This document shows positions 17,970 to 25,349 of a stretch of DNA of 48,584 nucleotides, piece by piece. The DNA is taken from assembly GCF_001468465.1 (NCBI RefSeq), contig NZ_LNSA01000032.1:1-48584 (forward strand), in the 5' to 3' direction. The DNA comes from Sphingopyxis sp. H115. GTDB taxonomy: Bacteria > Pseudomonadota > Alphaproteobacteria > Sphingomonadales > Sphingomonadaceae. The translations under genes were made by a program, and so were the position numbers. How positions within the stretch are numbered: the first letter of the stretch is position 1; every line of letters starts with the position of its first letter. Below the pieces are notes generated by a model. That model made no database searches. It saw only the letters and a program-made list of their open reading frames with translations, and was not told where the DNA came from.

Positions 17970-19127
17970 ATGGTGGGGCAGAGCAACGACAAATGCGACA
18001 TTGCGATCGTCGGCGGCGGGCTCGCCGGCGGACTCGCGGCGCTCGCCCTCGCGGCGAAACGGCCCGACCTCGACGTCCGGCTGATCGAGCCGGGGCCGGT
18101 CGGCGGCAATCATATCTGGTCCTTTTTCGACAGCGATATCGCGAAAGACGATCGATGGCTGGTCGCGCCACTCGTCCGCCATCACTGGCCGAGCTACGAT
18201 GTCCGCTTCCCCTCGCACACGCGCGGCTTGCGCATGGGGTATAAGAGCATCACCGGCGAAGCGCTTGCCGAAGCAGTCGCGGCGGCGCTGCCGGCGGGGC
18301 ATGTCATCGCCGACAAGGCAAAACATGTCGCGCCCGACCATGTGCTGTTGTCGCGCGGCGGGCGACTGTCGGCGAAACATGTCATCGACGCGCGCGGCGC
18401 GGGCCGATTTCCGACGCTGACGAGCGGGTGGCAGAAATTCGTCGGACAGGCGCTGACGGTCAAGGACGGGCATGGCATCGCGCATCCGGTCGTGATGGAC
18501 GCGACCGTCGACCAGTTGGACGGCTATCGCTTCGTCTACCTCCTCCCCCTCGATGCCGAGACGATCTTCGTCGAGGACACCTACTACAGCGACGATGCCG
18601 ACCTCGACGTGCCGCTCGTCCGCGAACGGATCGCCGCCTATGCCGCGGCACAGGGCTGGGACGTCACCGCGACGGGCCGCGAAGAGACGGGGGCGCTCGC
18701 GGTGGTGGTCGCGGGCGATTTCGACCGGCTGTGGCCCGCGTCCGACCGGACGGCGCGAATCGGCGCGCGTGCGGGCGCCTTTCACGCGATGACCGGCTAT
18801 TCCCTGCCCGATGCGGTGCGCACCGCTGCGGCGCTGCCCGCCCTTGCCGCCGGCTCCGACCTGGCCGAACGGCTCCGCGATCGCGCCGCTGCGTCGTGGC
18901 GCCGGCAACGCTTTTACCGCATGCTCGGCGCGATGTTGTTCCGCGCCGCCGATCAGAAAGAGCGGTTCCGCATTTTCCAGCGTTTCTACCGCCTTGCGCC
19001 CGGGCTGATCGCGCGTTTCTATGCCGGGCAGTCGACCGGCGCAGACAAGCTGCGCATCCTTTCGGGCAAGCCGCCCGTATCCGTACGCCGTGCGATCGCG
19101 GCGCTTTCGAGACTGGACTGGAAATGA
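17970..19127 (+). CDS. crtY: Lycopene beta-cyclase
   Basis: 385 residues, bacterial CrtY type. It closes both ends of lycopene to beta-rings, giving beta-carotene. An N-terminal FAD-binding dinucleotide fold (CDIAIVGGGLAGGLAALALA) is followed by GPVGGNHIWSFF, the conserved HHWPSYDVRFPSHTRGL segment and the late GAFHAMTGYSLPDAVRTA. It is the first gene of a plus-strand operon: its TGA overlaps the crtI start as ATGA. The next five genes follow with 1-4-bp overlaps. Confidence 0.95.
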   Translation: MVGQSNDKCDIAIVGGGLAGGLAALALAAKRPDLDVRLIEPGPVGGNHIWSFFDSDIAKDDRWLVAPLVRHHWPSYDVRFPSHTRGLRMGYKSITGEALAEAVAAALPAGHVIADKAKHVAPDHVLLSRGGRLSAKHVIDARGAGRFPTLTSGWQKFVGQALTVKDGHGIAHPVVMDATVDQLDGYRFVYLLPLDAETIFVEDTYYSDDADLDVPLVRERIAAYAAAQGWDVTATGREETGALAVVVAGDFDRLWPASDRTARIGARAGAFHAMTGYSLPDAVRTAAALPALAAGSDLAERLRDRAAASWRRQRFYRMLGAMLFRAADQKERFRIFQRFYRLAPGLIARFYAGQSTGADKLRILSGKPPVSVRRAIAALSRLDWK

Positions 19128-20599
19128 CGCGCAGCGCAATCGTCATCGGCGCCGGATTCGGCGGGCTCGCGCTCGCAGTCCGCCTGCAATCGGCGGGTGT
19201 GGCGACGACGATCGTCGAGGCGCGCGACAAGCCCGGCGGGCGCGCCTATCATTGGCAAAAAGACGGCTTCACCTTCGACGCCGGACCGACCGTGATCACC
19301 GATCCGCCGTGTCTGGAGGAGCTTTGGGCGCTGAGCGGGCAGGACATGGCCGCCGACGTCGACCTGATGCCGGTGATGCCCTTCTACCGCCTGAACTGGC
19401 CCGACGGCACCAACTTCGACTATTCGAACGACGAGGCGGCGCTGCGGGCGGAGATCGCAAAGCTCCATCCCGCCGACGCCGCAGGCTACGACCGCTTTCT
19501 CGAATATTCGAAGGGCGTGTACGAACAGGGCTATGTGAAGCTCGGCGCAGTCGCCTTTCTCGACTTCGCCTCGATGATCCGCGCCGCGCCCGCGCTGATG
19601 AAATATCAGGCGTGGCGCAGCGTCTATTCGATCGTATCGTCTTACGTCGAGGACGAACGGCTGCGGCAGGCGCTGTCGTTCCACACGCTGCTGGTAGGCG
19701 GCAATCCGATGACGACGAGCGCGATCTATGCGCTGATCCACACGATCGAGAAGGACGGCGGCGTCTGGTTCGCGCGCGGCGGCACCAACGCGCTGGTGTC
19801 CGGCATGGTGCGACTGTTCGAACGGCTCGGCGGGACGCTGCGCCTTGGCGATCCGGTCGCGAAGATCGAAACGGCGGGCGACCGCGCTAGCGGCGTGACG
19901 ACGCAAAGCGGCTGGCGCGCCGCTGCAGACATGGTCACGACCAACGCCGACCTGATGCACAGCTATCGGGCGCTGCTTGCCGATCACCCGCGCGGCGCAA
20001 AGGTCGCGAAAAGCCTGAACCGCAAACGCTGGTCGCCCTCGCTTTTCGTCGTTCATTTCGGCGTGAGGGGCGCTTATCCCGATATCGCGCATCACAGCAT
20101 ATTGTTCGGCCCACGCTACAAGGGGCTGCTCGACGATATTTACGGGGGCGTCGTCCCCGCCGACTTCTCGCTCTACCTCCACCATCCCAGCATCACCGAT
20201 CCCGGCATGGCGCCGCCCGGCCATTCGACCTTCTACGCGCTCGCCCCCGTCGCGCATCTTGGCAAGGCCCAGGCCGATTGGGACGGCGCTTTCGGCGCGC
20301 AATTCGCCGACGCGATTTTGGATGAAGTGGAGCGCCGCGTCGCACCCGGCCTGCGCGCCAACCTCGTCACGCGCTTCCATTACACGCCGTCCGATTTCGG
20401 CCGTGACCTGTCGGCGCATCTCGGCAGCGCGTTCAGCCTTGAACCCGTGCTGTGGCAAAGCGCATGGTTTCGCGCTCACAACCGCGACGATGTGATTTCC
20501 AATCTTTACTTCGTCGGCGCGGGGACGCATCCGGGCGCGGGAATCCCCGGGGTGGTCGGCAGCGCCAAGGCGACCGCCCGATTGATGTTGGAAGAATGA
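19124..20599 (+). CDS. crtI: Phytoene desaturase
   Basis: 491 residues from the ATG at 19124 (MTRSAIVIGAGFGGLALAVRLQ), which overlaps the crtY stop by 4 bp; a much longer in-frame extension lies antisense-like over crtY and is discarded. CrtI introduces four double bonds into phytoene to give lycopene, using FAD at the membrane. The FAD motif at residues 6-25, GGRAYHWQKDGFTFDAGPTVIT, and the C-terminal signature NLYFVGAGTHPGAGIPGVVGSA are diagnostic of the family. The length is normal. The next gene starts at its stop codon. Confidence 0.96.
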   Translation: MTRSAIVIGAGFGGLALAVRLQSAGVATTIVEARDKPGGRAYHWQKDGFTFDAGPTVITDPPCLEELWALSGQDMAADVDLMPVMPFYRLNWPDGTNFDYSNDEAALRAEIAKLHPADAAGYDRFLEYSKGVYEQGYVKLGAVAFLDFASMIRAAPALMKYQAWRSVYSIVSSYVEDERLRQALSFHTLLVGGNPMTTSAIYALIHTIEKDGGVWFARGGTNALVSGMVRLFERLGGTLRLGDPVAKIETAGDRASGVTTQSGWRAAADMVTTNADLMHSYRALLADHPRGAKVAKSLNRKRWSPSLFVVHFGVRGAYPDIAHHSILFGPRYKGLLDDIYGGVVPADFSLYLHHPSITDPGMAPPGHSTFYALAPVAHLGKAQADWDGAFGAQFADAILDEVERRVAPGLRANLVTRFHYTPSDFGRDLSAHLGSAFSLEPVLWQSAWFRAHNRDDVISNLYFVGAGTHPGAGIPGVVGSAKATARLMLEE

Positions 20600-21180
20600 T
20601 GAAACGCCTTGCCGTCTATTGCGGGTCCGCGACTCCGGAAGATCCGATCTATATCGAAACCGCGCGCCATGTCGGCCGCACGCTGGCGACCCGGGGTATT
20701 GGCGTCGTCTACGGCGGCGGCCGATTGGGATTGATGGGCGCGGTCGCGGATAGCGCGCTCGAAGCCGGCGGCGAAGTCATCGGTATCATCCCCGACGCGC
20801 TCGTCGGGGCCGAGGTTGCGCACCGCGGCTGCACCGAACTGCATGTCGTCGGCGGCATGCACGAACGCAAGAAGATGTTCACTGACCTCTCCGACGGCTT
20901 CCTCACTATCCCCGGCGGCGTCGGAACGATGGACGAATTTTGGGAGGCGATCAGTTGGGCGCAACTCGGCTATCACGCCAAGCCCGTCGGGCTGCTCAAC
21001 GCCGCCGGCTTCTATAACGAGCTGATCGCCTTCAACCGCAAGATGGTCGACGTCGGCTTTATCCGGCCCGCGCATGCGGGGATCATGATCGTCGATGCCG
21101 GGCTCGACGAATTGCTGGAAAAAATGGCGTCCTATATCCCGCACAAGACGATTTTCGCGATGAAGGCCGAAAATCTGTAA
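20599..21180 (+). CDS. LOG family protein (TIGR00730)
   Basis: 193 residues with a Rossmann-like fold of the LOG (Lonely Guy) family: MKRLAVYCGSA at the start, GGGRLGLMG, MHERKKMF and the signature PGGVGTMDEFWE. Characterised members are phosphoribohydrolases that release a base from nucleoside 5'-monophosphates (cytokinin activation in plants, purine nucleotides in bacteria). The old lysine decarboxylase label is wrong. Two adjacent ATGs exist (20596, overlapping the crtI stop, and 20599); GGAAG at 20590-20594 favours 20599. Its place between crtI and crtB is unusual. Confidence 0.9.
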   Translation: MKRLAVYCGSATPEDPIYIETARHVGRTLATRGIGVVYGGGRLGLMGAVADSALEAGGEVIGIIPDALVGAEVAHRGCTELHVVGGMHERKKMFTDLSDGFLTIPGGVGTMDEFWEAISWAQLGYHAKPVGLLNAAGFYNELIAFNRKMVDVGFIRPAHAGIMIVDAGLDELLEKMASYIPHKTIFAMKAENL

Positions 21181-22154
21181 TGACGCCGGAGGGGGCCTAT
21201 GACGGACATGCCCTCCACGGTTTCGCGCACGACAGTATCGCGCGCGGATCGAAAAGCTTCGCGCTCGCCAGCCAGCTCTTCGACCGCGAAACGCGCGAGC
21301 GGGTCTGGCTGCTCTATGCGTGGTGCCGCGCCGCCGACGACCTGATCGACGGGCAGGACCATGGCGGCGTGATGACGCCGAACCATGATCCGGCGGCCGT
21401 CCTCGCCTATATCCGCGCCCAGACCGACAGGGCCTTTGCGGGCGAGCCGACGGGCGACATGGCGTTCGATGCGCTGGGCTTCCTGCTCACCGAGGTAGCG
21501 ATCCCGCGTCGGGTGATCGACGACATCGTCGCGGGGTTCGAACTCGACGCAAAGGACTGGCGTCCGCGCAGCGAACAGGACCTGCTCCGATATAGCTACC
21601 ATGTCGCCGGGGCGGTCGGTGTCGCGATGGCGCTCGTGATGGGGATCGACCCGGCCGACGAGACAACGCTCGACCGGGCCTCGGACCTTGGTATCGCATT
21701 CCAGCTCGCCAATATCGCGCGCGACGTCGCCGAGGATGCGGCTGCCGACCGCTGTTACCTGCCCGTCGAATGGTTGGTCGAGCTCGACATCCCGCCTGGG
21801 CAGCATATGCACCCCGCCTTTCGGTCGCGGCTGACGGTGATGGCGAGATGGCTGGCCGAAATGGCCGAAGAATATGAGGCGTCGGCGCGCTGGGGGGCAC
21901 GCAAGCTCGGCCCGCGCAGCCGCTGGGCAGTGCTTGCAGCCGCCGGCATCTATGGCGATATCGCGCGCGAAGTCCGCGCCCGCGGCGACCATGCCTGGGA
22001 TCATCGCGCGTCGAGTTCGCTCGGTGCGAAGCTCGGCTGGGTCGCGCGGGCTGGCTGGTCGGTGCTCCGCCGCCCTCCGCAGCGGCGGATCAGCCGCGAC
22101 GGACTGTGGACGCGGTCGAAGCACATGGAACCGGAGCAAGAGGCCGCGACATGA
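21180..22154 (+). CDS. crtB: Phytoene synthase
   Basis: 324 residues. It condenses two geranylgeranyl diphosphates into phytoene, the first carotenoid-specific step. The two Asp-rich prenyl-diphosphate motifs are visible: CRAADDLIDG near residue 55 and NIARDVAEDAAADRCYLP near 180. SKSFALAS near residue 22 and SYHVAGAVG are also family marks. The ATG at 21180 shares its first base with the last base of the LOG stop (TAATG). The last 35 residues are basic and variable. crtE, needed for the substrate, is not in the window. Confidence 0.95.
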   Translation: MTPEGAYDGHALHGFAHDSIARGSKSFALASQLFDRETRERVWLLYAWCRAADDLIDGQDHGGVMTPNHDPAAVLAYIRAQTDRAFAGEPTGDMAFDALGFLLTEVAIPRRVIDDIVAGFELDAKDWRPRSEQDLLRYSYHVAGAVGVAMALVMGIDPADETTLDRASDLGIAFQLANIARDVAEDAAADRCYLPVEWLVELDIPPGQHMHPAFRSRLTVMARWLAEMAEEYEASARWGARKLGPRSRWAVLAAAGIYGDIAREVRARGDHAWDHRASSSLGAKLGWVARAGWSVLRRPPQRRISRDGLWTRSKHMEPEQEAAT

Positions 22155-22720
22155 GCTATATCGAATGGGCGGCAGCGGTCTTCGTCCTCGTCAACGTTGC
22201 GCTCGTTGCGCTGCGCAGCGTTTGGAATTACCCCTTCGCGCTCGTCGCAGTGACACTCTATGCTTTCGTATTCTTTGAGGCGAAGCTGTACAGCGACATG
22301 CTGCTCCAGGGCTTTTTCTTCGCGCTCAACCTTTATGGCTGGGCCGCTTGGATGCGCGCGCGCGATGATAGCGGCGTGCCGGTCGGCTGGATGAGTCATC
22401 GCGCGCGCGTCGGTTGGGGGATTGCGACCATCGCTGCCTGGTTCGGATGGAGCTTCGCCATGGACCGCCATACCGATGCGGTCGCGCCGTGGCTCGATGG
22501 GGCAATCGCGATGCTCAGCATCACCGCGCAATGGCTCCTCGCGCGGCGCCGCGTCGAAAGCTGGTTCCTGTGGATTCTCGTCGACCTGATCGCCGTGCCG
22601 CTTTTCGCATCGCGTGGACTCTACGCGACCAGCGCGGTCTATGTCGTGCTGCTCGGCCTGTCGATCGACGGCCTGATACAGTGGCGCCGCGCCGCCGCGA
22701 CGGGCAGGCTCGCGCTATGA
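22151..22720 (+). CDS. pnuC: Nicotinamide riboside transporter PnuC
   Basis: 189 residues, an integral membrane protein with about seven hydrophobic spans. The PnuC hallmarks are LRSVWNYPFALVAVTLYAFVFF.. near residue 22, LQGFFFALNLYGWAAW, and the C-terminal ARRRVESWFLWILVDLIAVPLF. It brings nicotinamide riboside across the inner membrane by facilitated diffusion driven by phosphorylation inside. The start at 22151 overlaps the crtB stop by ATGA, and its own stop overlaps the kinase start the same way. Confidence 0.93.
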   Translation: MSYIEWAAAVFVLVNVALVALRSVWNYPFALVAVTLYAFVFFEAKLYSDMLLQGFFFALNLYGWAAWMRARDDSGVPVGWMSHRARVGWGIATIAAWFGWSFAMDRHTDAVAPWLDGAIAMLSITAQWLLARRRVESWFLWILVDLIAVPLFASRGLYATSAVYVVLLGLSIDGLIQWRRAAATGRLAL

Positions 22721-23235
22721 CGCGCCACATCTGCCTTCACGGCGCCGAAAGCACCGGCAAATCGACGCTCGCACCGCGCGTCGCGCTCCAGCTCGGCGGG
22801 CTCGTCGTTCCCGAATATGGCCGCACCTATGCCGAAGCCAACGGCACCGATCTCGACGAAATCGACCTGCTCGCGATCTTCGACGGCCATCTTGGCGCGA
22901 CGCGCGCAGCGCTTGCGCAGCGCCCCCAATGGCTTGTGTCGGACACCGACCCGCTGATGACGCAGGCGTGGGCAATCATGCTGCTCGGCCGCCGCCTGCC
23001 CGAAATCGACCAGTGGGACGATGTCGCCGACCTCTATCTCGTCCCCGCGATGGATCTGCCCTGGCAGGAGGACGGAACGCGCCTGTTCGGCAGCGAACTC
23101 GCGCGCGAGCAGTTCATGGAGGTTGCGATCGCCGAACTCGAACGCCGCAGACTCAATTGGGCATGGGTCGAGGGCGCAGGCGATGCGCGCCTTCAAAGCG
23201 CGCTCGCGGCGATCGCGGCGGCGGATCTGGTGTGA
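22717..23235 (+). CDS. NadR-type nicotinamide riboside kinase (AAA ATPase)
   Basis: 172 residues. P-loop GAESTGKST at about residues 9-17, followed by PEYGRTYAE and a DTDPLMTQAW Walker-B-like region. The pattern matches the kinase domain of NadR, without the NMN-adenylyltransferase domain or the DNA-binding domain of E. coli NadR. It would phosphorylate incoming nicotinamide riboside to NMN, trapping what PnuC imports. ATGA overlap with pnuC confirms the pair. It is the last gene of the crt operon as far as spacing shows. Confidence 0.88.
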   Translation: MTRHICLHGAESTGKSTLAPRVALQLGGLVVPEYGRTYAEANGTDLDEIDLLAIFDGHLGATRAALAQRPQWLVSDTDPLMTQAWAIMLLGRRLPEIDQWDDVADLYLVPAMDLPWQEDGTRLFGSELAREQFMEVAIAELERRRLNWAWVEGAGDARLQSALAAIAAADLV

Positions 23236-23292
23236 GCTTGTCTAAGGGCCGGGATGACGACGAAGGAGATACCCACACTCGCTCGCCGCCGT

Positions 23293-23568
23293 TCAGCGCG
23301 GCCGCTGCATGATCCAGCTGAATGCCATCGCGTTGAAGATGGTATAAAGGCCATAGAGCATCAGCGCGGTGAACCAGTTGCGCGTCGCGATCGCCATCGC
23401 GCCGACGAGCAGAAGAAATTCGAAAATATAGGTGATATGCGGCCCGACCTTGTCGGCAAGCGGTTTGACCATCTGCTGGACCAGCGGGTCGTCGCTTTCC
23501 ATGAAGGCGCGGTGCATCGCGAAATTGCCAATGCCGGCGCAGAAAATGGCGATGATTGCGATATACAT
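23293..23568 (-). CDS. Small hypothetical membrane protein
   Basis: 91 residues with three hydrophobic segments (YIAIIAIFCAGIGNFAM, YIFEFLLLVGAMAIA, FTALMLYGLYTIFNAMAF) and a polar loop between the first two (FMESDDPLVQQMVKPLADKVG). There is no motif I recognise. It lies convergent with the crt/pnuC operon (57 bp gap) and divergent from the DUF481 gene. It reads like a genuine gene: hydrophobic pattern, ATG start, and little overlap with others. Confidence 0.75.
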   Translation of the reverse strand: MYIAIIAIFCAGIGNFAMHRAFMESDDPLVQQMVKPLADKVGPHITYIFEFLLLVGAMAIATRNWFTALMLYGLYTIFNAMAFSWIMQRPR

Positions 23569-23700
23569 AGGTTTGCAGATGGAGGCAGTGGGGTGGAAAT
23601 GCCAGCATCTTTCGGCCTATAGGCGACACAGGAAGCGGCGGGTCCCGGCTCGCTCCACAATCGAACCCCGGATACGGCCCCCCAAAGAAGGACGTCTTCG

Positions 23701-24897
23701 ATGGCATCTCTCCCTCGTCCGGCTGCGCTTTGCCTGCCGCTCGCGCCCCTTGTCCTTGGGGTGGCTGTTCCGCCGGCATATGCGTCGCAGGAACCCGCGA
23801 ACCCGCCGCAGCCCAATCCCGTGCTCGCCGACCCGGTCCTCGCAAATCCCTATCCGATGGAGATCGTGCCGCTGCATCCCATGCTGCCCGATGACGTGCG
23901 CGACATGATCGACGCGGCGATGGCAAGTGGTGAGGATGCCGATGTCGAAGCGGTGGTCAAGGTCGCCAAGCTCGCCAATCCATACAGCGCCCGGGAGATC
24001 GACGCGTTGCTCGCCGATTATCGGAACAGGCACGCGCCGGTGGTTCCGCCCGACCCGGTCCGCGACATGCTGGTCGCCGCGATCGCGAGCGGCAAGGACG
24101 CCGATGTCGAAGCGGTGGCAAAGCTGGCAAAGGCCGCGAACCCTGAAAATGCAGAGGAGATCGACGCCCGGGTCGTCGCCTATCGCGCCGAGCGGAAACG
24201 GCTGAAGGAGGAAGCGGCGGCGGCGGCGCGCGCGAAGCTGGCGGCAGCGAAATTCTGGCAGAATTGGAAGGGCGAGGGACAGATCGGCGCGTCGCAGAGT
24301 AGCGGCAATACCGAATCGGTGGGGCTCAGCGCCGGCATCGCGCTCGCGCGCAGCGGGATCGACTGGACGCACAAGTTTCGCGCGCAGGCGGATTATCAGC
24401 GCACCAATGGCAAGACGTCGGTCGAACGCTATCTGGCCGAGCTGGAACCGCAGTTCCGGATCGACGACCGCAGCTTTGCCTATGGCCTGACCCGCTGGGA
24501 ACATGACCGGATTCTGGGATATAACACGCGCTGGAACCTGTCGGGCGGGCTCGGTTACAAGGTCATCGACAGCAAGAAGATGACGTTGAGCCTGAAAGGC
24601 GGTCCCGCGTTCCGCCAGACCGATTTCGTCGATGGCGGCAACGACACCGAACTGACCGCGCTTGCAGGCATCGATTTCGGCTGGCAGTTGTCGCCGACGT
24701 TGCGGCTGACGCAGGTCGCCTCGACGATCATCGGCGAAGCCAACGGCTCGACCAGCTCGCAGACCGCGCTCAACGCCAAGCTGACCGGCGCGCTGTCGGC
24801 ACGCATCGCCTATTCGGCGCAGATCGATACGAGCCCGCCGCCGGGGATCGAAAGCGTCGACACGCAGACGCGCTTTACCTTGGTCTATGGCTTTTAA
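23701..24897 (+). CDS. DUF481 (YdiY-like) outer-membrane beta-barrel with duplicated N-terminal module
   Basis: 398 residues. A Sec signal (LPLAPLVLGVAVPPAYA) is followed by a proline-rich stretch, then two copies of a helical module of about 45 residues (64-108 and 118-162). A short Ala/Lys helix precedes the DUF481 domain from about residue 182 (WKGEGQIGASQSSGNTESVG..). Alternating amphipathic strands end in FTLVYGF, a terminal-Phe outer-membrane signature. GAAGGA precedes the ATG. DUF481 proteins are salt-inducible outer-membrane proteins of unknown role. The gene ends 4 bp into the convergent VOC gene. Confidence 0.88.
   Translation: MASLPRPAALCLPLAPLVLGVAVPPAYASQEPANPPQPNPVLADPVLANPYPMEIVPLHPMLPDDVRDMIDAAMASGEDADVEAVVKVAKLANPYSAREIDALLADYRNRHAPVVPPDPVRDMLVAAIASGKDADVEAVAKLAKAANPENAEEIDARVVAYRAERKRLKEEAAAAARAKLAAAKFWQNWKGEGQIGASQSSGNTESVGLSAGIALARSGIDWTHKFRAQADYQRTNGKTSVERYLAELEPQFRIDDRSFAYGLTRWEHDRILGYNTRWNLSGGLGYKVIDSKKMTLSLKGGPAFRQTDFVDGGNDTELTALAGIDFGWQLSPTLRLTQVASTIIGEANGSTSSQTALNAKLTGALSARIAYSAQIDTSPPPGIESVDTQTRFTLVYGF
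23890..24186 (+). repeat. Tandem in-gene duplication, 162-bp period
   Basis: Unit 1 begins at 23890 and unit 2 at 24052; the identical 19-mer GCCGATGTCGAAGCGGTGG occurs at 23938 and 24100. The encoded units share 30 of 45 residues by hand count (VRDM..A.ASG.DADVEAV.K.AK.ANP..A.EIDA....YR). The duplication keeps the frame and precedes the DUF481 barrel. Confidence 0.85.
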
Positions 24898-25349
24898 TCG
24901 AACGCGTTCGAGCCGCCGATCTGCTCGCCTTCGGCGAGTAGGCCTGTCCCGGGAACGTGGTTGAACTCGATACGGATGCCGTCGGGGTCTTCGAACAGGG
25001 TCGAATAATAGCCGGGCGCCCAGGGCTCCTCCTGCGGCGCGTGGACGAAGCGGATATCGCTGCGATCCTTCAGAAAGGCGTAAAGGCGGTCGACCGCGGC
25101 GCGGTCGCGCATCCGGAAACAGGCGTGGTGCAGCCCCGGCGCGCCCTGGTCGAAACGCTTGCCCGCGTTTTCCGCGCTCGGCGTGCGGATGCCGATCGCG
25201 GTGCGCCCGCCGACGCCATAGAGCATCGCGTCGCTGTCGAGCACGATCTTGAGGTCGAGATAGCCAATGACGTCGCGCCAAAAGGCGGTCGAGCGCGCAA
25301 AATCGCCCGCGGTCAGAATAACGTGGGCGACGCCGTTGAGATCGCTCAT
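24894..25349 (-). CDS. VOC (glyoxalase/extradiol dioxygenase-like) family protein
   Basis: 151 residues with the two beta-alpha-beta-beta-beta modules of the vicinal oxygen chelate fold: VAHVILTAGDFARSTAFWRDVIGY at the start, GLHHACFRMRDRAAVDRLYAFL, and the closing TLFEDPDGIRIEFNHVPG. Potential metal ligands are His9, the His pair in GLHHA and Glu in RIEF. The reaction is not predictable. Its ATG overlaps the stop of the M20-like gene by 4 bp, so the two form an operon; its own stop overlaps the convergent DUF481 gene by 4 bp. Confidence 0.85.
   Translation of the reverse strand: MSDLNGVAHVILTAGDFARSTAFWRDVIGYLDLKIVLDSDAMLYGVGGRTAIGIRTPSAENAGKRFDQGAPGLHHACFRMRDRAAVDRLYAFLKDRSDIRFVHAPQEEPWAPGYYSTLFEDPDGIRIEFNHVPGTGLLAEGEQIGGSNAFD

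Noticed and set aside
18428..19123. A 723-codon frame fusing a long N-terminus to crtI
   Set aside because: The extra 232 residues are Arg/Pro-rich and lie out of frame inside crtY; the ATGA overlap at 19124 gives the normal CrtI start.
20599..21180. Lysine decarboxylase annotation for the LOG gene
   Set aside because: PGGVGTMDEFWE marks the LOG phosphoribohydrolase family; the decarboxylase name is a historical error.
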